64,000 nt of DNA from contig CM051456.1 of NCBI GenBank assembly GCA_028274465.1, positions 88,646,753-88,710,752 on the forward strand, in the 5' to 3' direction. A program made the translations under genes and the position numbers. The notes beneath the pieces were generated by a model. The model worked only from the letters and a program-made list of their open reading frames with translations, made no database searches and had not been told where the DNA came from. Below, one piece after another: positions 12,448 through 23,315 of this stretch. The number at the start of each line of letters is the position of its first letter. The first letter of the stretch is position 1. This DNA is from Plantago ovata (lineage: Eukaryota > Streptophyta > Magnoliopsida > Lamiales > Plantaginaceae).

Positions 12448-12456
12448 CTATATAAA
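12448..12456 (+). promoter_or_regulatory. TATA box ahead of extra ORF (inner element)
   Basis: CTATATAAA lies 134 bp upstream of the ATG at 12590. The surrounding sequence (ACACCAGAGA before it, GAGTTAGAGAAA after it) is conserved with 1575-1583. A spacer such as TTTAACTCACATTTCC reads like a plant 5' UTR. This suggests that the extra ORF has its own promoter. Confidence 0.58.
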
Positions 12457-12589
12457 GAAGGAGTTAGAGAAATGACAAAATTCTTTAACTCACATTTCCT
12501 TTCTCTGCAATTTCTAGCCTGAAACTACTGTACCTCCGGTCAAAAAGCAAACTATCTCTTTTCGTACAATCTTTCTTGCTATATAAGAA

Positions 12590-15500
12590 ATGGCTCCCAA
12601 GAGACAGTCATCTAAGTCCTCAAAATCGTCAAAGGTTGACAGTTCTGAAACACGCATTGCTCCGGTGACTGCTCCGGCCCAAGACACAACGAAAGTTGTG
12701 TTGAAAAACGACCGAATCACTGTAAAACCTATGCCTCCATCATATCTTGACACTGCAAAGTGTGAGATGTTGATGCAATGGGGAGGGTTTGCAAAAGAAA
12801 AGTACATTAGGTACTTTTATGAACAAGAACTTGATGACCAAAATGAAGAGGCGCTTGAGTTCATCAAGCAACAAGGCCTCATGAACTTTATCTCTGCTCG
12901 CACTAAGCAAGTGAGCATGATTGATACTATGGAATTCTACAACAATGCAGAAATCCAGTCCCTTACAGACAGTAATGGAGTCACTGAAAAAGTGATCCTT
13001 ACTTATGTTCAGAACACGCAAATCGTCCTGAAATGGACTGATTTAGCGGAGATTTTTCAGCTTCCAACCACTGGAACTGAAGATGACGTCACTGCTTCTG
13101 ACGAAGAAATTGAAGCTTTCTACAGTGACGTCAGAAATGCAAAGATGAAGAAAGGCGAGATAGCTCCCGTGACTTGGACAAAGCACGTTAAGAGAAAGCA
13201 TCTCTGCCAGTCACTTGGTCTAGTAGTTCTGCTACTAATAAAAGTTCTTGACTCCCAAGTTGGAGGAATTGACAAAGTAGGCCTGAGAAGATGGCCATTG
13301 CTGATGCATATCTATGAAAATAAATCAGAACTTAACTGGGCTAAGTACATTTTCAACAGGCTTGTTGATTGTGTTACTAAGTTCAAGGTAAAGGTAGAAG
13401 ACAACAAGGTCTCACCTTCCTTTCCAGTTATGTATGGAATCAAGATATGCTATATCCTTGAACATTTCAGGATTCAGCTAAGAAATCCATTGCCAATCAA
13501 GAAATCTGTGTGCAATGTGGGAAGATCTTTCTACAAGCAGGATGTACCTAAGTTTGCTGGAAAGAAAACCAAGAAGACAACAACTGCAAATGTTGTCAGC
13601 ACAAGCCAACAAGAAAGGTATACAACAGCTGCAGATGTTACCACTCAGCAACTTAGAGATGAAACTGCTGTTGGTGGTGGTAACACAAATGAAACTGCTG
13701 TAGAAAATCAACAAGGTACGTGTACAACAGCCGTTGCTGAAAATGCAACAATAGATGACTCTGGGAAACTGGAGAAATCTAAAAAGAAAAAGAGGAAAGC
13801 TGATGATGACACTCAGACTGCAGCGTCATCAGCAAATCCCGTACCTAAGAGGAAACAGACAAGTAACAAAAGAAAGAAGACACTGGCTTCTCAGTCAGTC
13901 CCTAATGTCCAAGACTCCTCAGTCAATTCCCAGACAAATGCTGAAACGCATTTGCCAGTAGATGTTGCTGAAGTAATTACTGAAACATATATCAGCAATG
14001 TTGAAGTGTTTGCGGAAGCCTTCAACAATCAACTTAACGTTGATAATTCTACTGAGAATAGACCACAAGGCAGTAGAAATGAAATTCCTGCCCAAGTCCC
14101 AGATATCTACATTGTAGATAGACCAAATGACCCAACTATGGAACCAGCAAGTGATATCGCTGATGATCTGCAAAAAGCGACACTTGCTGATGCTGCTGAA
14201 AAGATGGTTGCTGAACAAGCAACTCATCAAGTTGCTGAAACCCAGCTTGCTGATGGACCAGTTGCTGAAATAGCAATGGTTCCAGTTCCTGAAGTTGCTG
14301 AAACTCAAGAAGCGCTATTCAAAGACGCATCTCTTGATGCTGAGAATACTGGCCCAAGTTCACCCAAGACTTCAATTGACAAAGTCCAGCTTGTACTGGA
14401 AGATTTAAGCAAACAAATGGAGTTGGAGATTGAAGAATCATCCAACAAGTCAATTGATCTCTTCATGACAAGCAGTGAGCTTAAAGGTCAAGATGCTTCT
14501 GCTCAACTTGTCAATTCAGAGACAAGGGAGATTGCTGAAACCGCACAGCTTTCTCAGTTAGAGCAAAATCAGAAGTCTGCTGAAGAAACAGTCCCAGAAG
14601 CAGAAGAAACTGTTAATGCTGAAAGGACTGAGCCACAACCTGTCCTTCCTCAGCAGGTAGTTAATTCCACCATCAGTAAAACTTCTAATTCTGAAAATTG
14701 TTCTTTTGCTAAAATTATTCTTTCTCTACAGACTTCTCAAGATGCAAGTCAGATGGTTGCTGAAGCCTCTGCACCAGAACCAACACTCCCTGCTCAGCAG
14801 GTAGTTAATAATTTTGGTATAAAAACTAAGTTTGACGGCTTAGTACTTGTGTCTAATTTTAATTTATTTAAGGATGAACAAATGAAGGATGCTACTCAAG
14901 CTCCTCATGGAATGGAAATTGTACTACATGAGCTTGCTGACTCTCAACAGGTAAATCATGTTTCAGATATAAACTCTAAAACAATTCTCCAAACCATTCC
15001 TGATCTAAATAAAATTCTTTTTCAGGCTCAAAAGGAGACCACTGAAGTGGTACTCATCACTGAAGATCAGCAAGTAAGTTCTGAAGAACTTTACTTGAAT
15101 TTCAAGAGGACAACTTTGTCAAGAGTTGCTAAGTCTGTCAGCAACTGGCAAAGATACAGAAGAATGGACTTCTCAGATCTTCACCTTCATCTCTCAAATG
15201 AGAAAAAGAGAACTTCACTGTTAAAGCTCGAGACATTTGTCCACTCCATCCTTCCTGAAGAAATGACATATTCTCAGCTAATGAGCTCAAATCTGATTGC
15301 TCAAATCAGAGAGAATATGAAGGCCAAATTTAAGAGTGCCTCTCCAGCTGAACAAGCTGTGATGCTCAAAGGTCTTTTTGTTCCTGTGGTGGCTGATCCC
15401 CACAAATTAACTGAGGAAGAGGAAGTGACAAGTGTTGCTTTGTACAAGCATGTTGAGCTAGTCATTCTGACAGATGATGAAGAAGAAGAAGAAGGTGAGA

Positions 15501-17860
15501 ACATTCCCACTGATCCCAGTGATGATGAAGGAAAAGATTCTAAGGACAAGAAAGATGACGATGATGACAATCAAGGTCCAAGTCCTGGTGCTGGTGGATT
15601 GAAGTTAACAGCTGCTGACAATATTCAATCTGACAATCAGCAAGCTGAACAACAACAATCTCAGCAAGAATCTCAACCTCCTCCTGCTGCTGCTGAAAAT
15701 CAAGCACCTGTACAAGGTGCTGATACTGAAGAAGAATACACCAGAAAAAGGGCTGCCTTGAAAAATGGCAAGAGTCCAGTTTTTGATGCCAAGGTTACTG
15801 AAGAAAACCTTGAAGATGAAGATTACCAACGAGCTCTACAAAACAGTCTCGTGATCCATGCAAGGCATACGCAGGATCTGGAAATTGGTGAATCTTCAAG
15901 ACCAAAATCAAAGGAAGTTCCATCCCTTCCACTTACTACTGGCGAAACTCCAGTCATTGAGTCTCAAACGTTGCCTTCAGCAACTACTCAATTAAAACTA
16001 ACTACTGGCGAAACTCCAGTAATTGAGCCACAAACTCAATTGAAACAACTATCTACTGGTGAAACTCCAGTTGTTGAGTCTGAAGTGTTGCCATCAGCAA
16101 CCACTCAACAAAAAGGAAAAGAAGCTACTGACAAAGGCATAAAAGTCGCTCAACTTGATGAATCTGAGGATGATGACGACTTGTCAGAAAAAGATGATGA
16201 ACAATCCAAGCAAGACCCAAAAGTTGTTCAGATTCCTCCTCCTGATTACATCAATGATTTAGACGATGGTCTAAGAGCCGAATTGCTGACGCGTGATGAT
16301 CAGTTTGCTTCTGAAATTAAGGTTCATTCCTTAACACCTCATTTAGTGCCGTTCCCAAGAGTTGAGGAGTTTACTCCCAGAATTCTAGCACTAAAGCAAG
16401 TCCATGATGCCTGCAAAGCTGAAGATGAGGCATTGCTTGCTGAGAGCCCACTTGACATTGGAAAGATATTGGCTACGGTGCTGAGACGCACTACAACTTT
16501 GACAATAGCTCAAAGAGACATCAGTCTTTATCATAAGAGCTATGAAGAAGATGTAAGTCAGGCGCTCAGGCTTGCCAAAACTGCTCTTGTCAAAGCTCAG
16601 AATATTATGGATGAGAAGGCCGCAACAGAGAAAAGACATGAAGAGAACATGATGAATATTCAAAAAGAGTTGGCAACAATGAACTCTGACCAACAAGCAA
16701 TCATCATGAAGTATAACAGTCTCTCCACTCTTGCTGAAAATTGCAATGAGTTTTATTCACTGCACATCACTCCGATGTTGCAATCCATGTCTAAGGGGGA
16801 AAAGAAAAACACTAGAAAAAGCAATCAAACCCCTCCTACTCCTGCTGTTGTTGCGCCACTTCCATTAGAACCTCTTGCTGAAAGAGAGCAAAGTTCTAAA
16901 AGACAAGCAGAAACTGAGTTAAATTCAGCAAGTACCAAAAAGAGAAAAACCGCTGCTGAAACTCAAGATTTATGTCACACTGAAAGTCATCACAATCTGA
17001 ATGAAGATGATGAAGAAGATGATGACAATCAAACAATAGCTCAAGCCATAAGAGCTAGACCCTTAACAGCCATAACTCCGTCTGGCCACTCAAGACATTT
17101 TTCGTCTGACTCTTCAGCAAGAGATCAAGACAATGCTAAATCAAGAAGAAGAAGGCAAAGACAGGAAGAGAAAAGGCTGGCCAGCATTGCTATTGGCTCC
17201 GGCATTGAATATACTAAGACCAGCAATGAGGAAACCACTCAGAATGTAATCAGAAACATTCATGGTTGCTGAATTTTAAAGCTGGAAGACTTGCTGGTAA
17301 ATGAGTTCTTTCCTACAGCCATTTTGAATCAAATGTTCAAATGGATTGAACTCAAGGTCCAAAGAAATCAAAGGGAAGAATCCCTCCCAAGAAATGTTGC
17401 TGGGAGATGGTTGAATCTAGAGGTCCAAGTAAGAAGAATTGCCATTGGTAAGACATACAAGCAAGAACCAAATCTGATCAAACCACCTGGCATTGCTTAC
17501 TACGCTGACCCGGTAACAAAGAAACCTAAGAAGAAACTTGGATTGATTCCTTATGAGTACTTCTATCTCACTGCTAAGGATCAAGAAGAAGACCTTCTCT
17601 GGTTAAGAAAGATTCATCCGAGAGGCATTTCAGATACACAACTTCTCCATGCCAGAAATTGGGGCATGCATTTGTGGGTAACTAATTACATGGAAATGAA
17701 TGCTGAAAAGCATCATCATACTGCCTGCAAAAATGCAAGAATTCTTCAACTACAAGTCCGTAGGCTTCTGGAAAACTACGAGAAGGATTGTGCTGAATTC
17801 ACTGCACTTGCTGAGAAGAGTGTAAGAGAGATTTTGAGAAAATCATCTGAAAGAGCTTAA
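12590..17860 (+). mobile_element. Extra ORF downstream of pol (inner element)
   Basis: An open frame of 1560 residues runs 12590-17272, and a related coding stretch continues at 17291-17860. Residues 1-30 are Lys/Ser-rich. About 40-240 form a folded block (YLDTAKCEMLMQWGGFAKEK, FYNNAEIQSLTD, CQSLGLVVLLLIKVLDSQVG) resembling 'putative plant transposon protein' domains. About 250-1150 is acidic and repetitive with many VAE units. A second conserved block (NWQRYRRMDFSDLHLHL...VEQAVMLKG-like) lies near 850-980, and a possible coiled coil near 1330-1390. The C-terminal stretch (RWLNLEVQVRRIAIGK...GLIPYEYFYLTAKDQEEDLLW) recurs at 19758-20254. Its function is unknown. The place is that of the Sirevirus env-like gene. 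Three intron-like in-frame segments lie at 14657-15025. Fossil, with few breaks. Confidence 0.75.
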
Positions 17861-18106
17861 GTCCCTGCAATTAGTTTTTGTTAAAGTTTTTGTTTGCTGA
17901 TTCCTAGTTATCTATGCTTTCTTGTAAACTTCTGATTGATAACTTTCAGCAATGAATTCTTTTTTACTCTTATTGGTTTTTGATTATGCAACTTACTTAT
18001 GCTTACTGTTTATTTATTCAAGTATGCTTGCATTAATCATCTGATTTATTCAACATCAGAAACCTCTAAAAGGGTAACAATTAATTTAGCCATGGATTGC
18101 TAACAT

Positions 18107-18120
18107 CAAAAAGGGGAAAA
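18107..18120 (+). other. Polypurine tract of inner Copia element
   Basis: A purine-rich run AAAAAGGGGAAAA sits immediately upstream of the 3' LTR, which starts with TGTTAGG at 18123. The equivalent before LTR 20518 is AAAAAGGGGGAAA. Confidence 0.85.
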
Positions 18121-18122
18121 TT

Positions 18123-19757
18123 TGTTAGGAAACTTGTAATTTTGATGAGCAATTAACCATGCTAAATTAAGATCAGTCCAGTAACTAGTACTCTTAAGGT
18201 CCATAGGAATTTAGAATTTTAAGGACATTGTAAAAGAGGAACGTTTGCTGATGACTTAGTTAGGTATTAGATAAGTTATTTCTTTTGCGTATGATGTATT
18301 TTATTTTCTAAAAAGAAAATATCTTATTGATGCTTAGCCTTAATGAGTCTTATTTTCTGAAAAGAAAATGACCTATTGAAGCATTTGCTTAAGATATATT
18401 TTGTTTATTACAAACAAATTATTTAAGCAAATAAGAAACCGGTCAGAATCTTGAAGACTTCTGAAGATTTGAAGAATTGAAGACTTGAAGACTTGAAGAT
18501 TGCTGAAGACTGGTAAGGCACGTGTTTTCTCAGAAAGTGGAATGTTCAGCAACAGCATTGCATAAGTGAAAATTTGAAAGACAGAGTAGGTTGTGCTTGC
18601 TGAAACTGAGACTGAACACTTGCTGATGAACATATGTGACCTCTTGCTGAATGTACGAGATTTTGCGCTCGAATGTTATTGTTTGAATTCTATTCAAATG
18701 TGCATTTATTGCAAAGCTTACACGCAAAGGACATGAAGACTAGAAGACAAACAAAGTCGCTGCTGAAAGTACAAAAGCAAGATAGTGACATGTTAAGGAA
18801 CAAAAGCCTTAGGATTTGAAATTCAAACGGCTCCTTACTTGCACTATAAATAGAGGTCATCCGGCAAAGAGTTGAAGTGTGTCAACAACGTGATCAAACT
18901 CTCACTTGTGCTTAAAAACTCACAAACCTTCAATCACTCTTACTGCCATTGATCCGTTCCAAGACTTAAATATTGAAAAAGCTACTTGTGAAGAAGTAGA
19001 ACAGACTCGGCTAAGAAATTAGTTTAGTGTTCTTTCTTTCAAACAAGAACAAGTCTTGACACCAGAAACAATCAAACTTGTTTACTGCAAAGTATTCCAA
19101 GTTGTGTTTCTTAGATTACTTGTTGTAACTGAATAAGTTATAATTAAGTCATCTCACCCCAAAACTCTCTAACTGAAAATACACCCTTTCAGGCGTGATA
19201 TTCAGGGGGAACTTAATCGAGCATAGTTTTGCTGATTAAAAGTACCAAGTTTGGTGGAGAACAAGGTTGAGTTCTCTAGTTTAGGTTGGAGACAAAGCAA
19301 GTGCGCTTTGGTTTCTGTTGAATCGCTTTAGATAGGAGATTGTAAGGAACCTCAATCATATCTTAGTGGATTCAGTCCTAGAAAGGACAAAGTGGATTAG
19401 TTGAGAGATTACGCCACTCTCAGATACCACTATAAAAGCGTTTGTGTGATTTACTTACTGCATTTAGCTTCAGCAAATTATATCTGTTTGTACACAGTCA
19501 CTCACTTCACTTGCTGAAAACTCTTTACTTGCTGAAAGAGCACTTATCGTTTCAAAGATTTCCGCTCTCTGATTTTAAGTATCAGCAAACCAAGCTACTG
19601 GAAAGTAACTTACGCTTGCTGAGAAAGTTAAGTATCAGCAACCTCATTACTGAAAAGTAATAAGTACTTGCTGAGAAAGTTTTTAAATGACGAAAGTTTG
19701 AAAAGACTATTCACCCCCCCCCCTCTAGTCTTTTCTTGTTGTTTAAAGGGACTAACA
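18123..19757 (+). mobile_element. 3' LTR of inner Copia element
   Basis: The LTR starts TGTTAG and ends CTAACA, a 6-bp inverted terminal repeat, and is 1635 bp long. It carries a TATA box (CTATAAATA, 18844-18852) that would set the U3/R border, a second TATAAAA at about 19431, and a C-tract before CCTCTAGTC. It holds more than a dozen copies of TTGCTGA or its complement. The 3' part matches 5993-6816. Confidence 0.92.
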
Positions 19758-22083
19758 GGGATCCTACTCCCTACCCAAGAAACATTGCTGCAAGATGGCT
19801 GAATCTGGAAGTCTTAGTAAGAAGAACATCTATTGGCAAGCAAATGAAGCAAGAGTCTGATTTAATCAAACCAATTGATGTTGCTTACTATTCTGACCCT
19901 TTAACCAAGAAGTCAAAGAAGAAATATGGCTTGATTCCTTATGAGTATTTCTATCTCACTGCCAAGGATCAAGAAGAAGATCTTCTCTGGTTAAGGAAGA
20001 TTCATGTTAACAAGGGAATTTCAGATACACAACTTCTCCATGCCAGCAATTGGGGCATGCACTTGTGGGTATTGCACTGCAAAGAAATGAATGGTGAAAA
20101 CCATCATTATACTGCCTGCAAGAATGCAAGGATCATTCAGCTCGAAGTCCGTAAGCTACTTGAAGATTACGAAAAGGACTGTGTTGAATTTTCTGCGCTT
20201 GCTGAGAAAAGTGTAAGGGAGCTTCTGAGAAAATCTTCTGCTGGAATAGCTTAAGTCCCTTGTAAAAAGCTTTGTTTAGTTTTGTTTGCTGATTTGTGTA
20301 GTTATGTCTGAACTTTCTTGTAAACTTACAGAAAGATATCTATCAGCAATAAAGATTTTGACTCTTATTGGTTTTTGATTATGCAATCTACTTATGCTTA
20401 CTATTTTATTATTCAAGTACGCTTGCATTAATCAACTGATTTATTCAACATCAGAAACCTCTAAAAGGGTAACAATTAATTTAGCCATGGATTGCTAACA
20501 TCAAAAAGGGGGAAATTTGTTAGGAAACTTGTAATTTTGATGAGCAATTAACCATGCTAAATTAAGGAAAGTCCAGTAACTAGTACTCTTAAGGTCCATA
20601 GGAATTTAGAATTTTAAAGGACATTGTAAAAGAGGAACGTTTGCTGAAGACTTAGTGTAGGTGCTAGATAGGTGTTTTAATTCGCTTATGATGTATCTTG
20701 TTTTCTGAAAAGAAAAACAACCTATTGAAGCATTTGCTGATGATGTACTTTGTTTACACAAACAAACTATTGAAGCATTAGAACCTTTCAGAAACTTGAA
20801 GAATTCGAAGACTGAAGACTAAAGAAGATTTCTGAAGATGGTATCTACAAAGGCACATGTTGCTCAAAAAGTGAAAACTTCAGCAACGGCTTGCATAAGT
20901 GAAAATCTATACGACAGAGTAGGTTGTGCTTGCTGAAACTGAGACTGACCACTTGCTGAAAAACATATGTGACCTCCTTGCTGAAAGTACTTGCATTTGC
21001 GCTCCAACGTTCATATTTGAATTCCATTCAAATGAACATTAAATGCAAAGTAAGCACGCGAAGAACATGAAGACTAGAAGACAAATAAAGGACGCTGTTG
21101 AAAGTACAAAAGCAAGACAGTGACATCTTAAGGAACAAAGCCTTAGAATTTGAAATTCAAACGGCTCCTTTGATTCACTATAAACAGAGGTCATCCGGCA
21201 AAGAGTTGAAGTGTGTCAACAACGTGATCAAACTCTCACTTGTGCTTAAACTCACATACCCTTCAATACTCTCTATTGCCATTGATCCGTTCCAAAACTT
21301 AAAGCTTAAAAAAGCTACTTATGAAGAAGTAGAACAAACACGGCTAAGTAATTAGTTAAGTGTTCTTTCTTTCGAACAAGAACAAGTCTTGACACCAGAA
21401 ACAATCAAACTTGTTTACTGCAAAGTATTCAAAGTTTTGTTTCTTAGATTACTTGTTGTTGCTGAATAAGTTATAATCAAGTTATCTCATCCCAAACCTC
21501 TCTAACTGAAAAAACACCATTTCAGGCGTGAAATTCAGGGGGAACTTAATCACGCATAGTGTTGCTGATTATTAGTCCCAATTTTGGTGGAGAACAAGGT
21601 TTCGTTCTCTAGTTAGGTTGGAAACGAAGCAAGTGTGCTTTGGTTTCTGTTGAATCGCTCTAGATAGGTGTTGTAAGGAACCTCAAACTTATCTTAGTGG
21701 ATTCAGTCCTAGAAAGGACAAAGTGGATTAGCTGAGAGATTACGCCACTCTCAGATACCACTATAAAAGTGTTTGTGTGATTTACTTACTGCATTTAGTT
21801 TTCAGCAAAACATATCTATTTGTACACTGTCACTCTATTCACTTGCTGAAACTATCACTTATTGACAAAGCACTTATTGTACAAAGACTTCCGTTCTCTG
21901 ATTTTAAGTATCAGTAAAACTCGTTACTGAAAAGTAACTAGTACTTGTTGAGAAAGTTAAGTATCAACAAACTCATTACTGAAAAGTAATAAGCCCTTGC
22001 TGAGAAAGTTTTTAAACGACGAAAGTTTGAAAAGACTATTCACCCCCCCTCTAGTCTTTTCTTGTTGTTTAAAGGGACCAACA
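19758..22083 (+). mobile_element. Outer Copia element, right part (ORF tail and 3' LTR)
   Basis: Directly after the inner element's 3' LTR the sequence matches the end of the extra ORF (19758-20254 against 17375-17860, including LIPYEYFYLTAKDQEEDLLW). It then continues through the same 3' UTR and polypurine tract into another LTR at 20518-22083. The ORF-tail ATG lies upstream within LTR sequence, so this is a fragment. Order and orientation fit the element that begins at 1, split by the inner insertion. Confidence 0.85.
20518..22083 (+). mobile_element. 3' LTR of outer Copia element
   Basis: It starts TGTTAGGAAAC and ends GGGACCAACA, 1566 bp. It is clearly related to LTR 18123-19757 but more diverged than that LTR is from 5993-6816, so the two elements come from separate insertions. 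A TATA-like CTATAAACA lies at about 21178. The flank after the LTR is TATTT; its partner would lie left of the window. Confidence 0.9.
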
Positions 22084-23315
22084 TATTTAATATAAGTATT
22101 CTTGTCCAACTTGAAATACTCAAATTCAAACACAAGACAATCTTGGGTACGTGCTTGTCAAAGACAAACTTAATTAAATCAAACGCAAATAACAGTACAG
22201 TCAAAATGTCATTGGTAAATAAATCAAACTAGTCGTATTCATCAATGCCATTCTACAACAACCTTATAAAACATAATGTAAATAAGCGTGAATTAAATTC
22301 GAAATTTATCAACCGCAATTCCCAAATCTGACCAAGACCCAACATCCAAACACATCTGAATCCGCTCTGATCCGAAGTTTACATGGAATAAAATTATAGC
22401 AAACAATCCAATCTAAACAACATGATCTCTATTCAATGTGAATGACTCGTTTGCGAGATCTAGGGATGACAATTTGAGCTACCCGACCCTCTACTATTGG
22501 CCTAGGCCCGTCCATGAGTAGAGGATGGGCTAGACTCGGGCCTACCATCTTGGCCCGGCCCGTGATTATACATATAAGAAGTATTAAATATACATAATAT
22601 AGGTATATGTGATTATTTAATTTATAATTTATAACTTTGTAGTATTAAATTATATTTTATTTTATACATTTGTAATATTTGATTGTGAGAAGAAAACGTA
22701 CAAATTAAATAAATTCACCATTGTACAACACTACATGACTAATTTTTTTTTTATCATTTTTAAATACTAAAAAAATCAAATTTAGTCCGATCAACACCCA
22801 AATTCGATTAAGATTCAAAATCCAATCCAATCTAAATTTAGTCCGATAATAGAACCATTTACCAGAACAACCTGATCCATATTCGATCTGAATGACCAGA
22901 GATAAAACTATTAATCCGTACCTGACCCGTATTCGATCCAAATTCACTATTAATTTTTGGTTTCTCAATGACCATAGATAATTGAATGACCGAATCAACG
23001 ATTTGTTCGTTATGTCTACTTATAAGCATAAAAAATAAAAATTTCAAAACTGAACCAAACCCGAAGTCTGACCCAAATTTGAAATCTAAGCCGAAATATC
23101 ATGGTCAACTATTCGAACTTTGGTCTGTTATCCGATTCATAATCGCCGAATTCGAGATCAACCAAAAAATTTGAGTCTTACCATATTCGATCCAAAATCA
23201 CCTAATTAAATTTGACTGGAGTTAGTTAGACCCGAATTAAATTATTTGACCCAATCAGATCAATCCGAATTTACCCAAATAAAATTTGTTATGAGTATAT
23301 AACTAATTTCATTTA
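22084..23315. other. Intergenic, AT-rich, CCGA-rich repeat remnants
   Basis: No gene is seen. At about 22465 a hAT-like end (TAGGGATGACAATT) opens a GC-rich stretch with CCCGACC and GGCCCG. From about 22780 many GACCCGAA/GATCCGAA words occur; they are reverse complements of the TTCGGATC words at 23800-24340. These look like decayed non-autonomous elements in opposite orientations. I cannot fix their ends. Confidence 0.4.

Larger units (their letters stand above)
5993..19757 (+). mobile_element. Inner Copia (Sirevirus-like) element
   Basis: The parts in order are a partial 5' LTR (5993-6816), PBS (6819-6830), gag region (6930 to about 9350), protease, integrase and RNase H (9356-11683), hairpin array (11705-12061), TATA box, extra ORF (12590-17860), polypurine tract and 3' LTR (18123-19757). 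Lineage is judged from the long LTRs, a PBS matching initiator tRNA-Met, the Gag type and an extra gene after pol. Over the shared 820 bp or so the two LTRs differ at about a dozen places (1-2 %), which suggests an insertion of well under a few million years. The element is broken and pol is incomplete, with several breaks. Confidence 0.9.
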
